In this document: in pieces, positions 20,744 through 31,352 of the stretch
Layout: every line of letters starts with the position of its first letter
Position numbering within the stretch: position 1 is the stretch's first letter
NCBI GenBank assembly: GCA_033297075.1
Contig: MU858105.1
Span: 62,001-126,000 of the forward strand
Direction of reading: 5' to 3'
DNA: 64,000 nt
From: Rhypophila decipiens
Taxonomy: Eukaryota; Ascomycota; Sordariomycetes; Sordariales; Naviculisporaceae
Translations under genes and position numbers: made by a program
The notes under the pieces: model-generated
Told to the model about the DNA's origin: nothing
Seen by the model: only the letters and a program-made list of their open reading frames with translations
Database searches by the model: none

Positions 20744-22235
20744 TTAACCCTCTTCAGTGTCCATGTTATCCCGACCACTGTCGCCCCTCTTCTTGCCTCT
20801 CCTGTTCCCAATGAGAACAGAGCCCCTGTTTCCGCGGTCGTCTATCAACGCCTTGAGCTCCTTCTTAGCATGCCGTTGGGCCTCCTCCACACTCTGCTTG
20901 AAAACCAGCACTTCCTCCTTATCGGGTTCGTCTTTTGGAAGCTTGGTGCCTAGTGCCTTCTCAATGCGTAGAAAGATCTCCGCATCGTACTGAGTGACGA
21001 TGGTGATGGCGTGACCCGACTTGCCCGCACGAGCCGTTCTACCAACGCGATGGATATACGTCTTGGAGTCCTGGGGTAAATCGAAGTTCAAAACAACATC
21101 GACGTTCGGAATATCAAGACCACGTGCGGCAACGTCTGTAGCCACGAGAATATTACGGGAACCGGCGCGGAACTTGTTGAGGGCTCCAAGGCGATTAGTC
21201 TGGGAAAGCTTGCCGTGAAGCGGTATGGCCCCCATGCCGAGCAAGCGGAGCAAGATGGCTATCCTCTGCGTCTCGAGGACTGTGCGGGTGAAGATGATCA
21301 TTGTCTTGCCGGCAAATTCGTTGCACAGGTAGACGAGGTAGGTGTCCTTATGCTTGTGGGGGACGAGGAGCCATTTTTGAATCAACGTCGAGACAGTGGC
21401 GTATTTGGACGAGGAGATGCTGACTTTGAGCGGGTCTCTTAAACTGGCCCGCTGGAGACTCTCAACCTTGCTGGACATGGTGGCTGAGAAAAGAAAGGTC
21501 CGGCGTTCTCGGGGAAGGAACTGAGCAAACGTTAGCGCAAAACAAGTTCTGAGCGGATACAGCCACGAAGCTTACTTTGAGAATTTTTTCGAGGATGGGA
21601 CCAAAGTCCATGTCCAAGAGACGATCAGCCTCGTCCATGACTAGGTAGCGCATGTTGCGACTGAAGTTGTGTCAGCTACCATGATCGAGGTTTGAGAACT
21701 GCTCCAGTTAATTCTGGTCCAAGCTTACAGGCTGAATCCCTTCGTCTTCTCGAGGTGATCCAAGAGTCGTCCAGGCGTCGCTACCACAACGTGAGGCTTC
21801 TTCCCCAAAGCAATCGCCTGTTGGACCATATCGAGACCACCGAGAATCAAGGCACATCTCAGCGATATCAGGGAACCGAGGGCTTCGAAAGACTTTGCGA
21901 TCTGGGCAGCAAGTTCTCTTGTCGGAGCGAGCACAAGTGCGAACAAGGGCTGTGGCTTGTCGAGAAGAGCTTGGAGGATTGGGAGAGCGAATGCCGCCGT
22001 CTTGCCGCTACCGGTCTCGGCGATACCAATGATGTCTCTGTTCTGGAGGGCGAGAGGAATGGACTGTTCTTGGATCGCGGTGGGTTTTTTGTATCCGAGT
22101 CTTTCGCATGCGTCGCAGAGAGGGTCGACAATGCCCTGGTCATCAAGTCAGCCAGGGTCTCCCAGCCTGATATATGCAATTCTCCATACGTACCAGACTC
22201 TTAAATGTCGCCGGGGCCGGTTCTTCGGTCGCCAT
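20744..22235 (-). CDS. rrp3: DEAD-box ATP-dependent RNA helicase RRP3
   Basis: Four exons, 22235-22194, 22135-21729, 21660-21576 and 21520-20744, encode 436 aa; all three introns have GTACGT or GTAAGC donors and CTGAC or CTAAC branches. All helicase motifs are present in order: Q motif [17 protein letters not shown], Walker [94 protein letters not shown] and [18 protein letters not shown]. The [18 protein letters not shown] start and the overall pattern fit RRP3/DDX47, which acts in the nucleolus on 18S pre-rRNA processing. The N-terminal extension is short (14 codons in exon 1). It is divergent from GPN1 with a 345-bp shared promoter region. Confidence 0.94.
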
Positions 22236-22580
22236 GGCTACCGTGGGTGTCAGGTGTCAGGTTGCGGTGGTAATCTTGATCTTTGAATAACCCTTGGGGA
22301 AAGTCTGCCGGGAAGTCTGCTCCAAAAATATTTGGGCCAGGAAGGTAGGTTGATCTTATCGATAAGCTATTTGATTGATAAGAGACCCCACCAGGAGCCT
22401 GGAGGGGTGATTTTAAGCTTTGGGTCCAACCGTTTTCCCATCCTCACCTTTGGAGGACACGACCTGAACGCTAACAATTGACGTAGAGTATATAATCTCG
22501 TCACCCCTCCAAAAATCCTACCTTTTCGTTCATTCACACAGCTTCGCTTAGCTTATCATTCTCAAGCACACACAGAGAAA
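22236..22580. promoter_or_regulatory. Bidirectional promoter between RRP3 and GPN1
   Basis: The 345-bp interval separates two divergent start codons. GTAGAGTATATAATCTCG at about 22484-22501 contains a TATA-like TATATAA some 90 bases upstream of the GPN1 ATG. A CT-rich leader follows. Confidence 0.5.
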
Positions 22581-23777
22581 ATGGCATCAAACTCAGAATC
22601 ATCGGCCTCTGGGCAGACCGGCCAACCAGGCCAAGAAAAGCCCGTTGCCATTGTTTGCATAGGCATGGCAGGATCTGGAAAGACGACTTTTATGCAACAA
22701 ATCAATGCCTACCTTCACAACAAGAAAGATGGCGCGGTGCCGTATGTCATCAACCTCGACCCAGCCGTCTTGAACACGCCTTTTGAGAGCAACATCGATA
22801 TTCGCGACTCGGTCAAATACAAGGAGGTGATGAAAGAGTACAACCTGGGCCCAAATGGAGGCATTCTCACGTCGCTCAACCTCTTCGCCACAAAAATAGA
22901 TCAGGTCCTAAATCTCCTAGAGAAACGGGCCTCGCCAGACCCCGCGAATCCGGCGCGGAAACCTATCACCAACATCCTCGTCGATACCCCCGGCCAAATC
23001 GAGGTCTTTGTGTGGTCTGCTTCGGGCACCATTCTGCTCGAATCTCTCGCCTCATCGTTTCCCACGGTCATCGCCTACGTTATCGATACGCCCCGCACCA
23101 GTTCAACCTCGACCTTTATGAGCAATATGCTCTATGCCTGCAGCATCCTTTACAAGACGAAACTGCCCATGATTCTCGTCTTTAACAAGACCGATATCAA
23201 GGACGCGTCTTTTGCCAAGGAATGGATGACCGACTACGACGCCTTCCAAGCGGCGCTCCAGGCAGACGAGAACGGTAACGCTTTCGGTGGTCAAGAGGGC
23301 GAGGGGGGTGGGAGCGGGTCTGGCTACATGGGCAGTTTGTTGAACAGCATGAGCCTGATGTTGGAGGAATTCTACGCCCACCTCAGCGTTGTAAGCGTCA
23401 GTTCACATCTGGGAACCGGCATCCCTGAATTCTTTGAGGCGGTGAAGGAGAAAGCAGAGGAGTTCAAGCGGGACTACCAACCGGAACTGGAGAAGAGACG
23501 GGAGCAAAGGGAGGAGAATAAGAAGAAGGAGCGGGAGAAGGAGCTCAACAAGATGATGAGGGGAATGTCCATGGGTGGGACAGACCCGGCGGTGGGTGAT
23601 ATCGAAGACAGCGAAGAAGACAAGATGGAGACATTGAGTTCTGATGAGGATTCTGACGAAGACGCGGCGGGAGCTGGCGATGAGGGCCTGCAATCGAGAT
23701 ATGGCGAAGCTCTCGGCAGCAACGAGACCACAGCAGAGCAGGCAAGCTTTATCAAGTATATCCACTCGCAGAAGTAA
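22581..23777 (+). CDS. npa3: GPN-loop GTPase 1 (NPA3), RNA polymerase II assembly factor
   Basis: A single exon encodes 398 aa. The P-loop GMAGSGKTT lies at residues 28-36, then [20 protein letters not shown], the diagnostic GPN loop in [17 protein letters not shown]3 DTPGQIEVF and G4 [25 protein letters not shown] and [20 protein letters not shown] are typical of the GPN1/XAB1 branch. Family members are cytosolic GTPases required for assembly and nuclear import of RNA polymerase II. The C-terminus is a Lys/Glu-rich helix followed by an acidic region ([20 protein letters not shown]). It is convergent with RPC10, a subunit shared by all three nuclear RNA polymerases. Confidence 0.96.
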   Translation: MASNSESSASGQTGQPGQEKPVAIVCIGMAGSGKTTFMQQINAYLHNKKDGAVPYVINLDPAVLNTPFESNIDIRDSVKYKEVMKEYNLGPNGGILTSLNLFATKIDQVLNLLEKRASPDPANPARKPITNILVDTPGQIEVFVWSASGTILLESLASSFPTVIAYVIDTPRTSSTSTFMSNMLYACSILYKTKLPMILVFNKTDIKDASFAKEWMTDYDAFQAALQADENGNAFGGQEGEGGGSGSGYMGSLLNSMSLMLEEFYAHLSVVSVSSHLGTGIPEFFEAVKEKAEEFKRDYQPELEKRREQREENKKKEREKELNKMMRGMSMGGTDPAVGDIEDSEEDKMETLSSDEDSDEDAAGAGDEGLQSRYGEALGSNETTAEQASFIKYIHSQK

Positions 23778-24614
23778 ATGAGGTATGAGATGGCGCGACA
23801 GATCAGCCAGAAGCGATCAGGTTGCGATGATATGTTATTTTAAAGCATGGAATTACACAGCATTTGGGGGGCATCATGGTCTCGGCGTTACTTGGGTATG
23901 ATACCACAACAGGGATGGATAGAATTACCAATAAAAGCGATCATTAAGAAGTAAAAGTGCACACTTGTAAATTGCGTTTTGTAGTGGCTGGAAAAGAAGA
24001 GTTAAACAACAGTGGCCCTTCTAGACACCAACGCCAGGAGAAAGTATAATACAAAAACTGATATGTCACCGCCGAATTTAACTTCAAATGACTACATTGT
24101 CGAGAGTCACAGGCCGATGAGTCACTGGCCGTTTTGGCTTTTCAAATCCTGAACTTTATTGCGTGTGAAATGGGATGCGAGAAATGCAACCAGATGATAT
24201 TGCCAAGGGCCCATACGCTCTCAGTTGAACAAACAACGTCGCGGGTTACCCATGCAGGGCCCTAGAAGTTCTCTTGCATTGCCCCTAACCGCATGAGTTC
24301 TGTGAGACCAAGATGGCCTCTATGCTTGAATTCCACACCCCAATAAAACTGATAACAGCTCCTGAACGCCATTTGCCCTGAACCCATCTACCATCTCCTA
24401 CGCCATCCATTCGTGCGTGCCCGCCCTCGGCAAGACCTGATCGTGATCGGTGCATCGCAACAATGCCATCAGCGCGTAGCTCATTGGTTGTCAATAAGGC
24501 TGATGTTGACCGTCGGAGATTCATCAGCATCACTGTTATAACCTAGGCCGCCTTTACAAAAATTCCACTGAATGCTGAATACGCTTGACAAAACTAAATC
24601 AGTGGAAAGGTCGA
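23778..24614. other. Intergenic between convergent GPN1 and RPC10
   Basis: About 840 bases holding the two 3' UTRs. The 82-codon minus-strand frame at 24285-24533 has no recognisable feature. Confidence 0.4.
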
Positions 24615-24933
24615 TTACCGCGCTTCGAACTGGACCATTCTAGAAGAGAAAAGACAAGACCGTCAGTACTGGTTCCACTCCATTGCTCGCCTTTGCGCAG
24701 AACCTTCGCTTCCTGTATGTTCTAGTCACTTACCTCTTTGTCCGTTCTTTGTAGAGGACACGAGCACCGCAGGAACCGCAGCGGATAGGCTGGCCCTTTT
24801 CGAGACGCACGCGAGTCGCGCAGTCGCCGCAGAGGTAGTGCATCGCCGTGGGAGGCTCGGCATCGAAGTTGCGCGATCCGCCGGGGGCTTGGCTGCCACT
24901 GCCGGTGGGGACTTGGTATTGCTCGCTGGACAT
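24615..24933 (-). CDS. rpc10: RNA polymerases I, II and III subunit RPABC4 (RPC10/RPB12)
   Basis: Two exons, 24933-24734 and 24639-24615, encode 74 aa. The intron (24640-24733) has donor GTAAGT and acceptor CTTCTAG; it splits the codon of Arg67. The zinc-ribbon pairs CGDC (C35, C38) and CGSC (C52, C55) surround the conserved RCGSCGARVLYKERTKR. The 25-nt second exon adds only MVQFEAR and the stop, which matches the invariant end of this subunit and confirms the splice. The protein is a small zinc-binding subunit common to the three nuclear polymerases. The N-terminal 30 residues (Gly/Ser/Pro-rich) are poorly conserved in the family. Confidence 0.95.
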
Positions 24934-25518
24934 GTTTGTGGTTATTTGATTGAAGATTGATGCTGTGAGTTTGTGATTTGGTTAAGCGCAATCGTTGGTT
25001 TTGGTCGTTGTCGCAAAGATGGATGGATGGCTTTGTCGCGAGTTTTGAGTGCCGAGAATGTTTCGAGGATGGATTGGAGGGGCGCCGGTTGACGAGTTGA
25101 AGAAGGCGCTGGAAAAATTGAGCGGTGGGGGACGGCAGTAATGAATCTTGACTAGTAAAGTCTAAGACGATCCACCAGAGCCAACCGATAAGATAAGTCA
25201 CGTGGACGATTGTGCGTCGAAGAGGCGGCCCGAGGTTTCAAATTGAATCCCCACACTCTCCATCGGACGGCATCGCCAAGAAGCTGGGATTGAAGACATG
25301 TGGGGTCGCGTGGACCAGGTCTAGGTATCCGAGACTCGGGAGAGCTTCTCCAGGGTCGCCCATGTTTTTCTTTGCATATAAAACCAGAGGTGCAGAAATG
25401 GTTCGCGTTACTACTCACTGACTGACTATTGAAGCCTTGATTTTTGTGTACATATTGCCAATTCGAGACCTGCATAATTAACAGACCGAAACCCGCAATT
25501 CGACAGCAAACGAACAGG
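24934..25518. promoter_or_regulatory. Divergent promoter region of RPC10 and the HIT gene
   Basis: A 585-bp interval between divergent start codons. TGCATATAAAACCAG at about 25374-25388 gives a TATAAAA element about 140 bases upstream of the HIT start. Confidence 0.45.
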
Positions 25519-26196
25519 ATGACCTCCTCAACATCAACAAAAGAACCAGCTCGGACAGCTCCTCCATTACCACAATCCGATTTCGACCCCGGGGTAAACA
25601 ACAACAACCCCCAAAACGACACTTCAATACCGACATGTCCATTCTGCCACATAGCTTCAACATACCCGCCGTACGATCCATCCTCTCCTCCAGCCGCAAG
25701 CCCAACGACCCTCCTCAACCCCGACGCAACCTCCCCACAACCAAGTACATTCATAGTCCTCTCCACAAAAGATCTAGTCGCCTTCCTCGACATAATGCCC
25801 CTCTCGTTCGGGCACATCCTCCTCTGCACGCGCTCGCACAGGGAGAAACTAACCGACGTCTCACCCCTCGAGGCTGGCGAGCTAGGCCGGTACCTGCGCG
25901 TGCTATCGGCGGCAGTGAGTCGTGTGACGGGGGTGCAAGATTGGAACGTCGTGCAGAACAATGGAGCCGCTGCGGCGCAGGTTGTCCCGCATATGCATTT
26001 TCATGTTATTCCCCGGCCGGAACTGAAGGATAAGGGGCGCGAGAGGTTCACTTCTACCATGTTTGGACGGGGCCAGAGGGAGGATTTGGATGAGGAGGAG
26101 GCCGAGGTTTTGGCCGAGAGGATTAGGCAGATGGTCAAGGTTGTTGTTGAGGAGGAGGAGAAGGTAGAGGCGAAGACGCAGAATGCTAAGCTGTAA
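25519..26196 (+). CDS. HIT-family (histidine triad) nucleotide-binding protein
   Basis: A single exon encodes 225 aa. A CPFC pair at residues 40-43 is the usual zinc-binding start of HIT proteins, followed by an atypical Pro/Ser/Thr-rich insert. The core contains DLVAFLDIMPLSFGHILLCT, DWNVVQNNGAAAAQVVPHMH and the catalytic triad H158-x-H160-x-H162 in VPHMHFHVIPRPE. Such proteins hydrolyse nucleoside phosphoramidates or related nucleotide conjugates; the exact substrate cannot be told. The C-terminus is a Glu/Lys-rich helix. I chose the ATG at 25519 (MTSSTSTK); the frame is open upstream to 25444, but the sequence there lacks conservation signals and is probably leader. Confidence 0.92.
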   Translation: MTSSTSTKEPARTAPPLPQSDFDPGVNNNNPQNDTSIPTCPFCHIASTYPPYDPSSPPAASPTTLLNPDATSPQPSTFIVLSTKDLVAFLDIMPLSFGHILLCTRSHREKLTDVSPLEAGELGRYLRVLSAAVSRVTGVQDWNVVQNNGAAAAQVVPHMHFHVIPRPELKDKGRERFTSTMFGRGQREDLDEEEAEVLAERIRQMVKVVVEEEEKVEAKTQNAKL

Positions 26197-26456
26197 ATTG
26201 GTGTGTAAGGCTTCTGGGAAGTTAAGTATACCCTGTTTACATTATGATATGAGCGGGCGTGTCATTTGGGATGGATCGACGGATACGGAATAATTGGGTT
26301 TGGTTATAACGCTCTATCCCAGAGCCATTGGCTTGTCAGAACGACAGCGATCTACTTTCTACTTGCGTATGTAGCGCTTCATCCAGTCCCTCCACAGGAG
26401 GTCTATTCTAACATACAACTCTTAGAGGCCTCGCCCAGCCACCGCTACCCAGATAT

Positions 26457-27493
26457 TCACTCGTCATCTCCAAAGAAAACCTGGCAAGGCAACCAGTCAT
26501 CGCCGCAAACCTTGAACCGGTCCGGAATGGCATTAATCTTGGCCACCTCCTCGTCAGTCAGATCCCAACCGTCCAAGTCAAAATTGGCCTTGACGCGTGA
26601 CTCGGTAACGCTCTTGGGGAGGACGCTCCAGCCCTTCTTGAGACCCCAGAGGAGGATGACCTGCTGAGGCGTGCGGCCCTTGTCCTTGGCAATGGAGAGG
26701 ATCGTCTCGTTCTTGTACAGAGGAGAGTCGCTGCTGCCCAGAGGGGAGTAGCCGGACGAGTGGATGCCCTTGGAGGCGTTGTAAGCTACCAGCTTCGGGG
26801 AAGGGTTGCTAGGGTGCAGCTCGATCTGGTTGACGGCCGGCACAATCTAAAAAAGAAAAACGATCTGTTAGCAGAGACACCAGGAGACTGGGAGTTCAGA
26901 ACATTCTTACCTTGCAGCTTGGATCGTTGAGCAACTTCTCCAAGTTCTTGATAGCGAAATTGCTAACGCCAATGTTCTTCACCTTGCCGGTATCGACAAG
27001 CTTCTGCATCTCGCGCCAGGTGTCCACGAAATCCCAATCGTCATACACCTTGCTGGGATTCTCCCTATCCAGACTAGCCGGCCAGTGCATCAGGTACAAA
27101 TCGACATAGTCGACGCCGAGGTTCTTGAGCGACGTGTCGATCGCCTCGGGCACCTTCTTGTGCCAGTCATTGTCCAGCTTGGTGGTCAGCCAGATCTCTT
27201 CCCGTGGGACGCCAGAGGCTCGGATTCCCTGGCCGACCTCCTTCTCGTTGCCGTAGGCATAGGCCGTGTCGATGTGGCGGTATCCGGCGCGGAGGGCCGC
27301 CTCAACGGCTTTTTCGACCTCTCCCGGCTTGGACTGCCATGTTCCTAGGCCAATGGCTGGGATGGAGGCCCCAGTGTTGAGCTTGAAGGTTTTGCTGGAT
27401 ATTAGGTACAAATTAGTGCCGAGTTCATTTTGCTCACAGGAAGCAGTGGGTAGATTCAAGTGAGACTTACGAGGTATTCTTGGTCGAAGCCAT
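26457..27493 (-). CDS. Aldo-keto reductase
   Basis: Three exons, 27493-27471 (23 nt), 27394-26911 and 26846-26457, encode 298 aa. The introns (27395-27470, 26847-26910) have GTAAGT and GTAAGA donors and CTAAT/CTAAC branch motifs. The catalytic tetrad is visible as D50 and Y55 in RHIDTAYAYGNE, K80 in WLTTKLDN and H111 in YLMHWP. Also typical are IPAIGLGTWQSKPGEVEKAV, NIGVSNFAIKNLEKLL, IVPAVNQIELHPSNPSPKLV, GYSPLGSSDSP and LPKSVTESRVKANFD, the last binding the NADPH phosphate. It is a cytosolic NADPH-dependent carbonyl reductase of the AKR superfamily, similar in type to fungal glycerol or D-galacturonate/L-glyceraldehyde reductases; the substrate is not assignable. It is convergent with the HIT gene, 260 bases apart. 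Confidence 0.95.
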
Positions 27494-28303
27494 GATTCTG
27501 CTTTAGTTGAATGGTGTAGTGTGTTGGTCTCGAGACTGTAAATGTCAATTGTCTTGGTGGTAGGCTGCGGAGATGTGAAGTTGAGATAGATCAGTCTTCC
27601 AGATGTGAGAGAACAAACGAAAGCCAGCGGACTCTTTTATTTATGTTTCTTGCCCCTCATTAGAAGTTTGTCGTTTCCACAACCTTCCATAATCCAAATA
27701 GTACGCATCACTCCGGTCGGTCCTGGGGCTGCAAGGCACCGGGACTAGCTCCAATGACGTCTCAGGAGGTGCAAATGCTCCCCCGCAGTTAGTACCAAAT
27801 GATGGAAGTTGGTGGGTCAAAGAAGTAACGGGGCCACTTGATAAGTCAATAGCAGCTTCTCTGTGTCCCTCCCGGGACAAAGACTGCGAACTGCGGCCCG
27901 GTGGAGCGGCTTCATTTGGGTTTCTTCCCGCCCGACCTCGACAGCAGCTATGTCATCGACGGGATTTAGGACGGGAATGGGCACTTGGGATGAAGAAGCG
28001 ATGTTGAGTGTCGGCCCAACAAACAGAAAAGCCTGACAGAAACAACATGGCTGCAAGATTAATACACTACTTTTGTTCGCTAGAGAATCAGCATGGATTC
28101 TAATCCTTGCAACATACTACGACAGAGGTATATGTAAAAGAGTTGCCGGTAAGAAAAAGAGAGGCGGACAGGGGGGTAAGAGATTTGTAAAGAAACAGTA
28201 TTATCCCCGGGGAACCGGGAAATTCTAATGGATAACGATCCCCAAAATCCAAGCTCCGCTGGGTAGGTTTCCCACAACACCATCCTAACGACCGACAGAC
28301 AGA
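27494..28303. other. Intergenic, AKR promoter side and ChAP 3' side
   Basis: Nothing recognised in 810 bases. TTTATTTATG at about 27637-27646 reads as an AT-rich element on the minus strand upstream of the AKR gene. Confidence 0.4.
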
Positions 28304-30701
28304 CTAACCATCCGTACCGCTGCTCCTGAAAGTAGCGCACAGCGCCGCGTAGTGATGCGTGAGGTCGAGAACGTTCTGGGGAAGGTTCGTCGCCTGGATG
28401 ATACTCCTGACCTTGACAGCTCCTTCGTCCTCGATCAAAGTGCGAATAGTGTGGAACAGCTCTGGAGAGAACTCGCTGTACCATCTGTATTGCCACGTAA
28501 CCAGACGAATGGTAGCAGCAACCGTTTCTCGCGTGCTCTTGTTGAGCTCAAAGACTTTGAGAATACCCGCAAGAGCGCGGGGACTGAATCGAATTCCCAA
28601 GCACGCCCGGTAGGCCTCCACAGCCTCATCCAGGTGCTGCAGACGCTCGGCCAGACTTCCAAGGATCTCCCATTCTTCGGCCGATTTCTTGTACTGCATG
28701 CTTTGTGCACGGTATTGGGCCATCTGTGTACGCCAGATGGTATAAACGCGGAGATCCTCGTACAATACCATGAAAAGACTGTCAAGCCATCGTTCACACA
28801 GCCTCTTGTTGTTAAGACGCGAGAAATGCTCCTCATCCTGTTGGCTGGTGTCAGTAACTCGTATCGAGCGCGGTGCTTGAGTTGATAATCTTACAGTCTC
28901 ATTGTCACCCTTCTTCGCCTCTTCGGGGTCGACAGCGCTGGATGGCCGCTCCAAATCCTCCGGCTTCCCATTTGGAGCCAGAGTAGAGGTGACAGAATCG
29001 CTGTCAGGGTCCCTTTGGAGCTTCTCGCCAGTTTCGTCTACCTCCTCGTCATCCCCGTCCTCGCCGCTAGCCTCACCGTTTGCAGTGTTCTCCGGGGTTC
29101 CACGGAGCGCATCGGTGCTAGCGTTGCGTTTTGCTGGAAAGGTTGTCGGGGCGGCATCTTGCTTTTCGGTCCGATACTCGTCTTCCATGACAAAAACGTT
29201 GCTTCGAATTTTCAGCAACTGGTCCCATCCGATCTTGGCCGTCATTTCCGTGAGGATGCTGTACGCCTGTTTGAAGGTTCCCCGGTAGCTCGAAGCACGC
29301 AGATTGAGCAGACTCGGATCGACCTGCTCGGAGTATCTCGATTCGGGCTCACTGTCGATCTCATCTAGCCTGGTCTCGGGTAAAGTTGGGAGATTAATAT
29401 CTCTCGCTTCAGGCATGACGGGGGAATCTTTATCCTGGTATGTAAACATGGGACACGAGTTGAGGATCGTGAGCGCGTTTTCCCAGTCTTCCATGGCGAC
29501 ATAGACCTGTGCAAGTCGTGCCCACGTGCCAAACTCACTAGGGGCAGCGATTGTGCTCCGGTCAGCACACCCCAATGCCATGCGCAGTCTTTGCTCCTTT
29601 TGCTCGGGCGTAGAGGCCATTTGGGCCTTTTTGAGCAGAAACTCTGCTTGGGTATCAAGCATCACATAGTCCATGGGTGATTCCTTGATAGCCTCGTACA
29701 AGACGCGAGCCCCTTCCACCTCCTCGTTGCCCATGAACAGTACCTTGGCTAGCAGAGAGGCGACTTCGACATTCTGGGACCTCAGCTTCTGGAAGAGGTT
29801 GATGCCAGATGCATATCGCCCGGTCGTCTGGAAGTACTTTAGCAGCCCGGTGGTGAGATGATTGGAGACAACGTTCGGTACTTGAACGACGGAGTCGGAT
29901 CCGAGTTGCCAACCTGGACGTTGGTGTCAGTAGACCGACCAGAAAAGCAAGGGCGGAATACGCACCCCTGAAGAAAAGCTGTTCAGCAGCGCTGAGGAAG
30001 CGATGCTCAGTCTCCGTGTTAGTAACAGGGTTGAAGCGTCTGACTCCCATGATCTTTCGGATTGTATCGCCACTTCCATCGTCAGCATACGAGTATGCGC
30101 GCAGAACACTGCAGAGGTATGTTTCCAGCCAGAGCTCGTCGGTCGCCTTGCGCTTCTCGCCTCGCTCATCGACGCAGTAACTCTCTACTGATCCGGGAAA
30201 CGGGGCGTGAACGCGCATGTCGACGCGGGAGAATGCATTGTAGCAGCTGCCAAAAGGTGTCAGAATCAAAATGCGGTAACCAGCCGGGTGGGAGAGAATT
30301 ACCAGTATGTGCCTTCGAGGGTCTTGAAGGTCGCCGCTTGCCCAAATTCCTTGTAGGTCAGGGTATTGATGTAGGCCGCCAAACTGGCAGAAGAGGATGC
30401 GTCTACGCCTGTGACATGATGATATACTCCAATCTGCATGAGCGTATTAGTGTTAACAGCTGTGCTAGGCCACAGACGGCAGTCGCACGCACCGGTTTCC
30501 CACCACTTCGAAGCGGCTGTTTGAGGAGATGTACGAGATCAGGGGGCCCAAGCTCGCGCAAGGATACCAGAGACTCGGTTCGGGTATCAATTGCTTCGTG
30601 CAAAACGTCCTCGGTGATCCTGCACGCGGCTGTCAGCTTGTTGTTTGGCGAAGGGGGGAGTATTCTGATATAACTCACTCGGGAACAGCCGGCGCAACCA
30701 T
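28304..30701 (-). CDS. ChAPs family cargo adaptor (BUD7/BCH1/CHS6-like)
   Basis: Six exons, 30701-30679 (23 nt), 30619-30493, 30433-30303, 30246-29966, 29913-28895 and 28837-28304, encode about 704 aa. The introns are 52-59 nt with GTGAGT, GTGCGT, GTAATT or GTAAGA donors. The N-terminal part reads LREL.PPDLVHLLKQPLRSG, VDMRVHAPFPGSVESYCVDE and IRKIMGVRRFNPVTNTETEH. The C-terminal part is rich in TPR-like helices (LGSLAERLQHLDEAVEAYRA, FSPRALAGILKVFELNKSTR). This is the Chs5-Arf1-binding protein family, part of the exomer coat that exports selected cargo such as chitin synthase from the trans-Golgi. The middle is an acidic, variable insert (GEDGDDEEVDETGE). The last intron (28838-28894) is 57 nt without a stop, so retention would add 19 residues in frame. 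Confidence 0.92.
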
Positions 30702-31352
30702 GGCTGCAACCTCAATAGCTCCCTCTCAACCCGAAGCGAGACTTGTCTTGCGCAAACGGTAAAATCAAACAAGAACTTGGAGTTGGAAGGGCTTCTGATT
30801 GACCATAAACGAAGCCTACACGATGGATTGGCTGGACTGTTGTATGGACTTTCGGACAAGATGCTTGCTTGAGATGCTACACGTGTAAGAACATTCTCAG
30901 CAACGGCAGCTTTGAAGTGATGGTGGACAGTTGCAACAAGGCACGCACGATTTGGTTGGCGGCCCAAGTTGGGATTAGCTGTCAGTTGAAGCCACAGAAG
31001 CACGGTGCACGGGCCTTAGCGTCCAGGTAGCCCCCTGTCTGGTGCGACCCTGGGGACCACGGCAGGTGTGGGACTACTTGGTCCACTCGGGATGCACAGA
31101 GCAATTAGGTACCTTACCGTTCTGGTAAGGTTACTTTACGCGATGATCCCCTGCCGCGTCTTGGGGACTGTTCATCAACCGTCGCGATTCTTTAAAGTTT
31201 CCGGATGCTGACGAAAATGGCAGAGCTTGGTCCCTGAGATGCACTTGTCGCTTTGAAATCTTCAGCGACCTCCCCCGACCAAGTTACTTATATTCTCAAC
31301 ACTCAATTAAACCGCATACAGGCTAGATGGTGGAGTGACCAGCTGCTACAAG
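30702..31352. promoter_or_regulatory. Divergent promoter region of the ChAP gene and HIR3
   Basis: A 650-bp interval between divergent starts. No strong TATA box is seen. The short frames here are leader or random sequence. Confidence 0.4.
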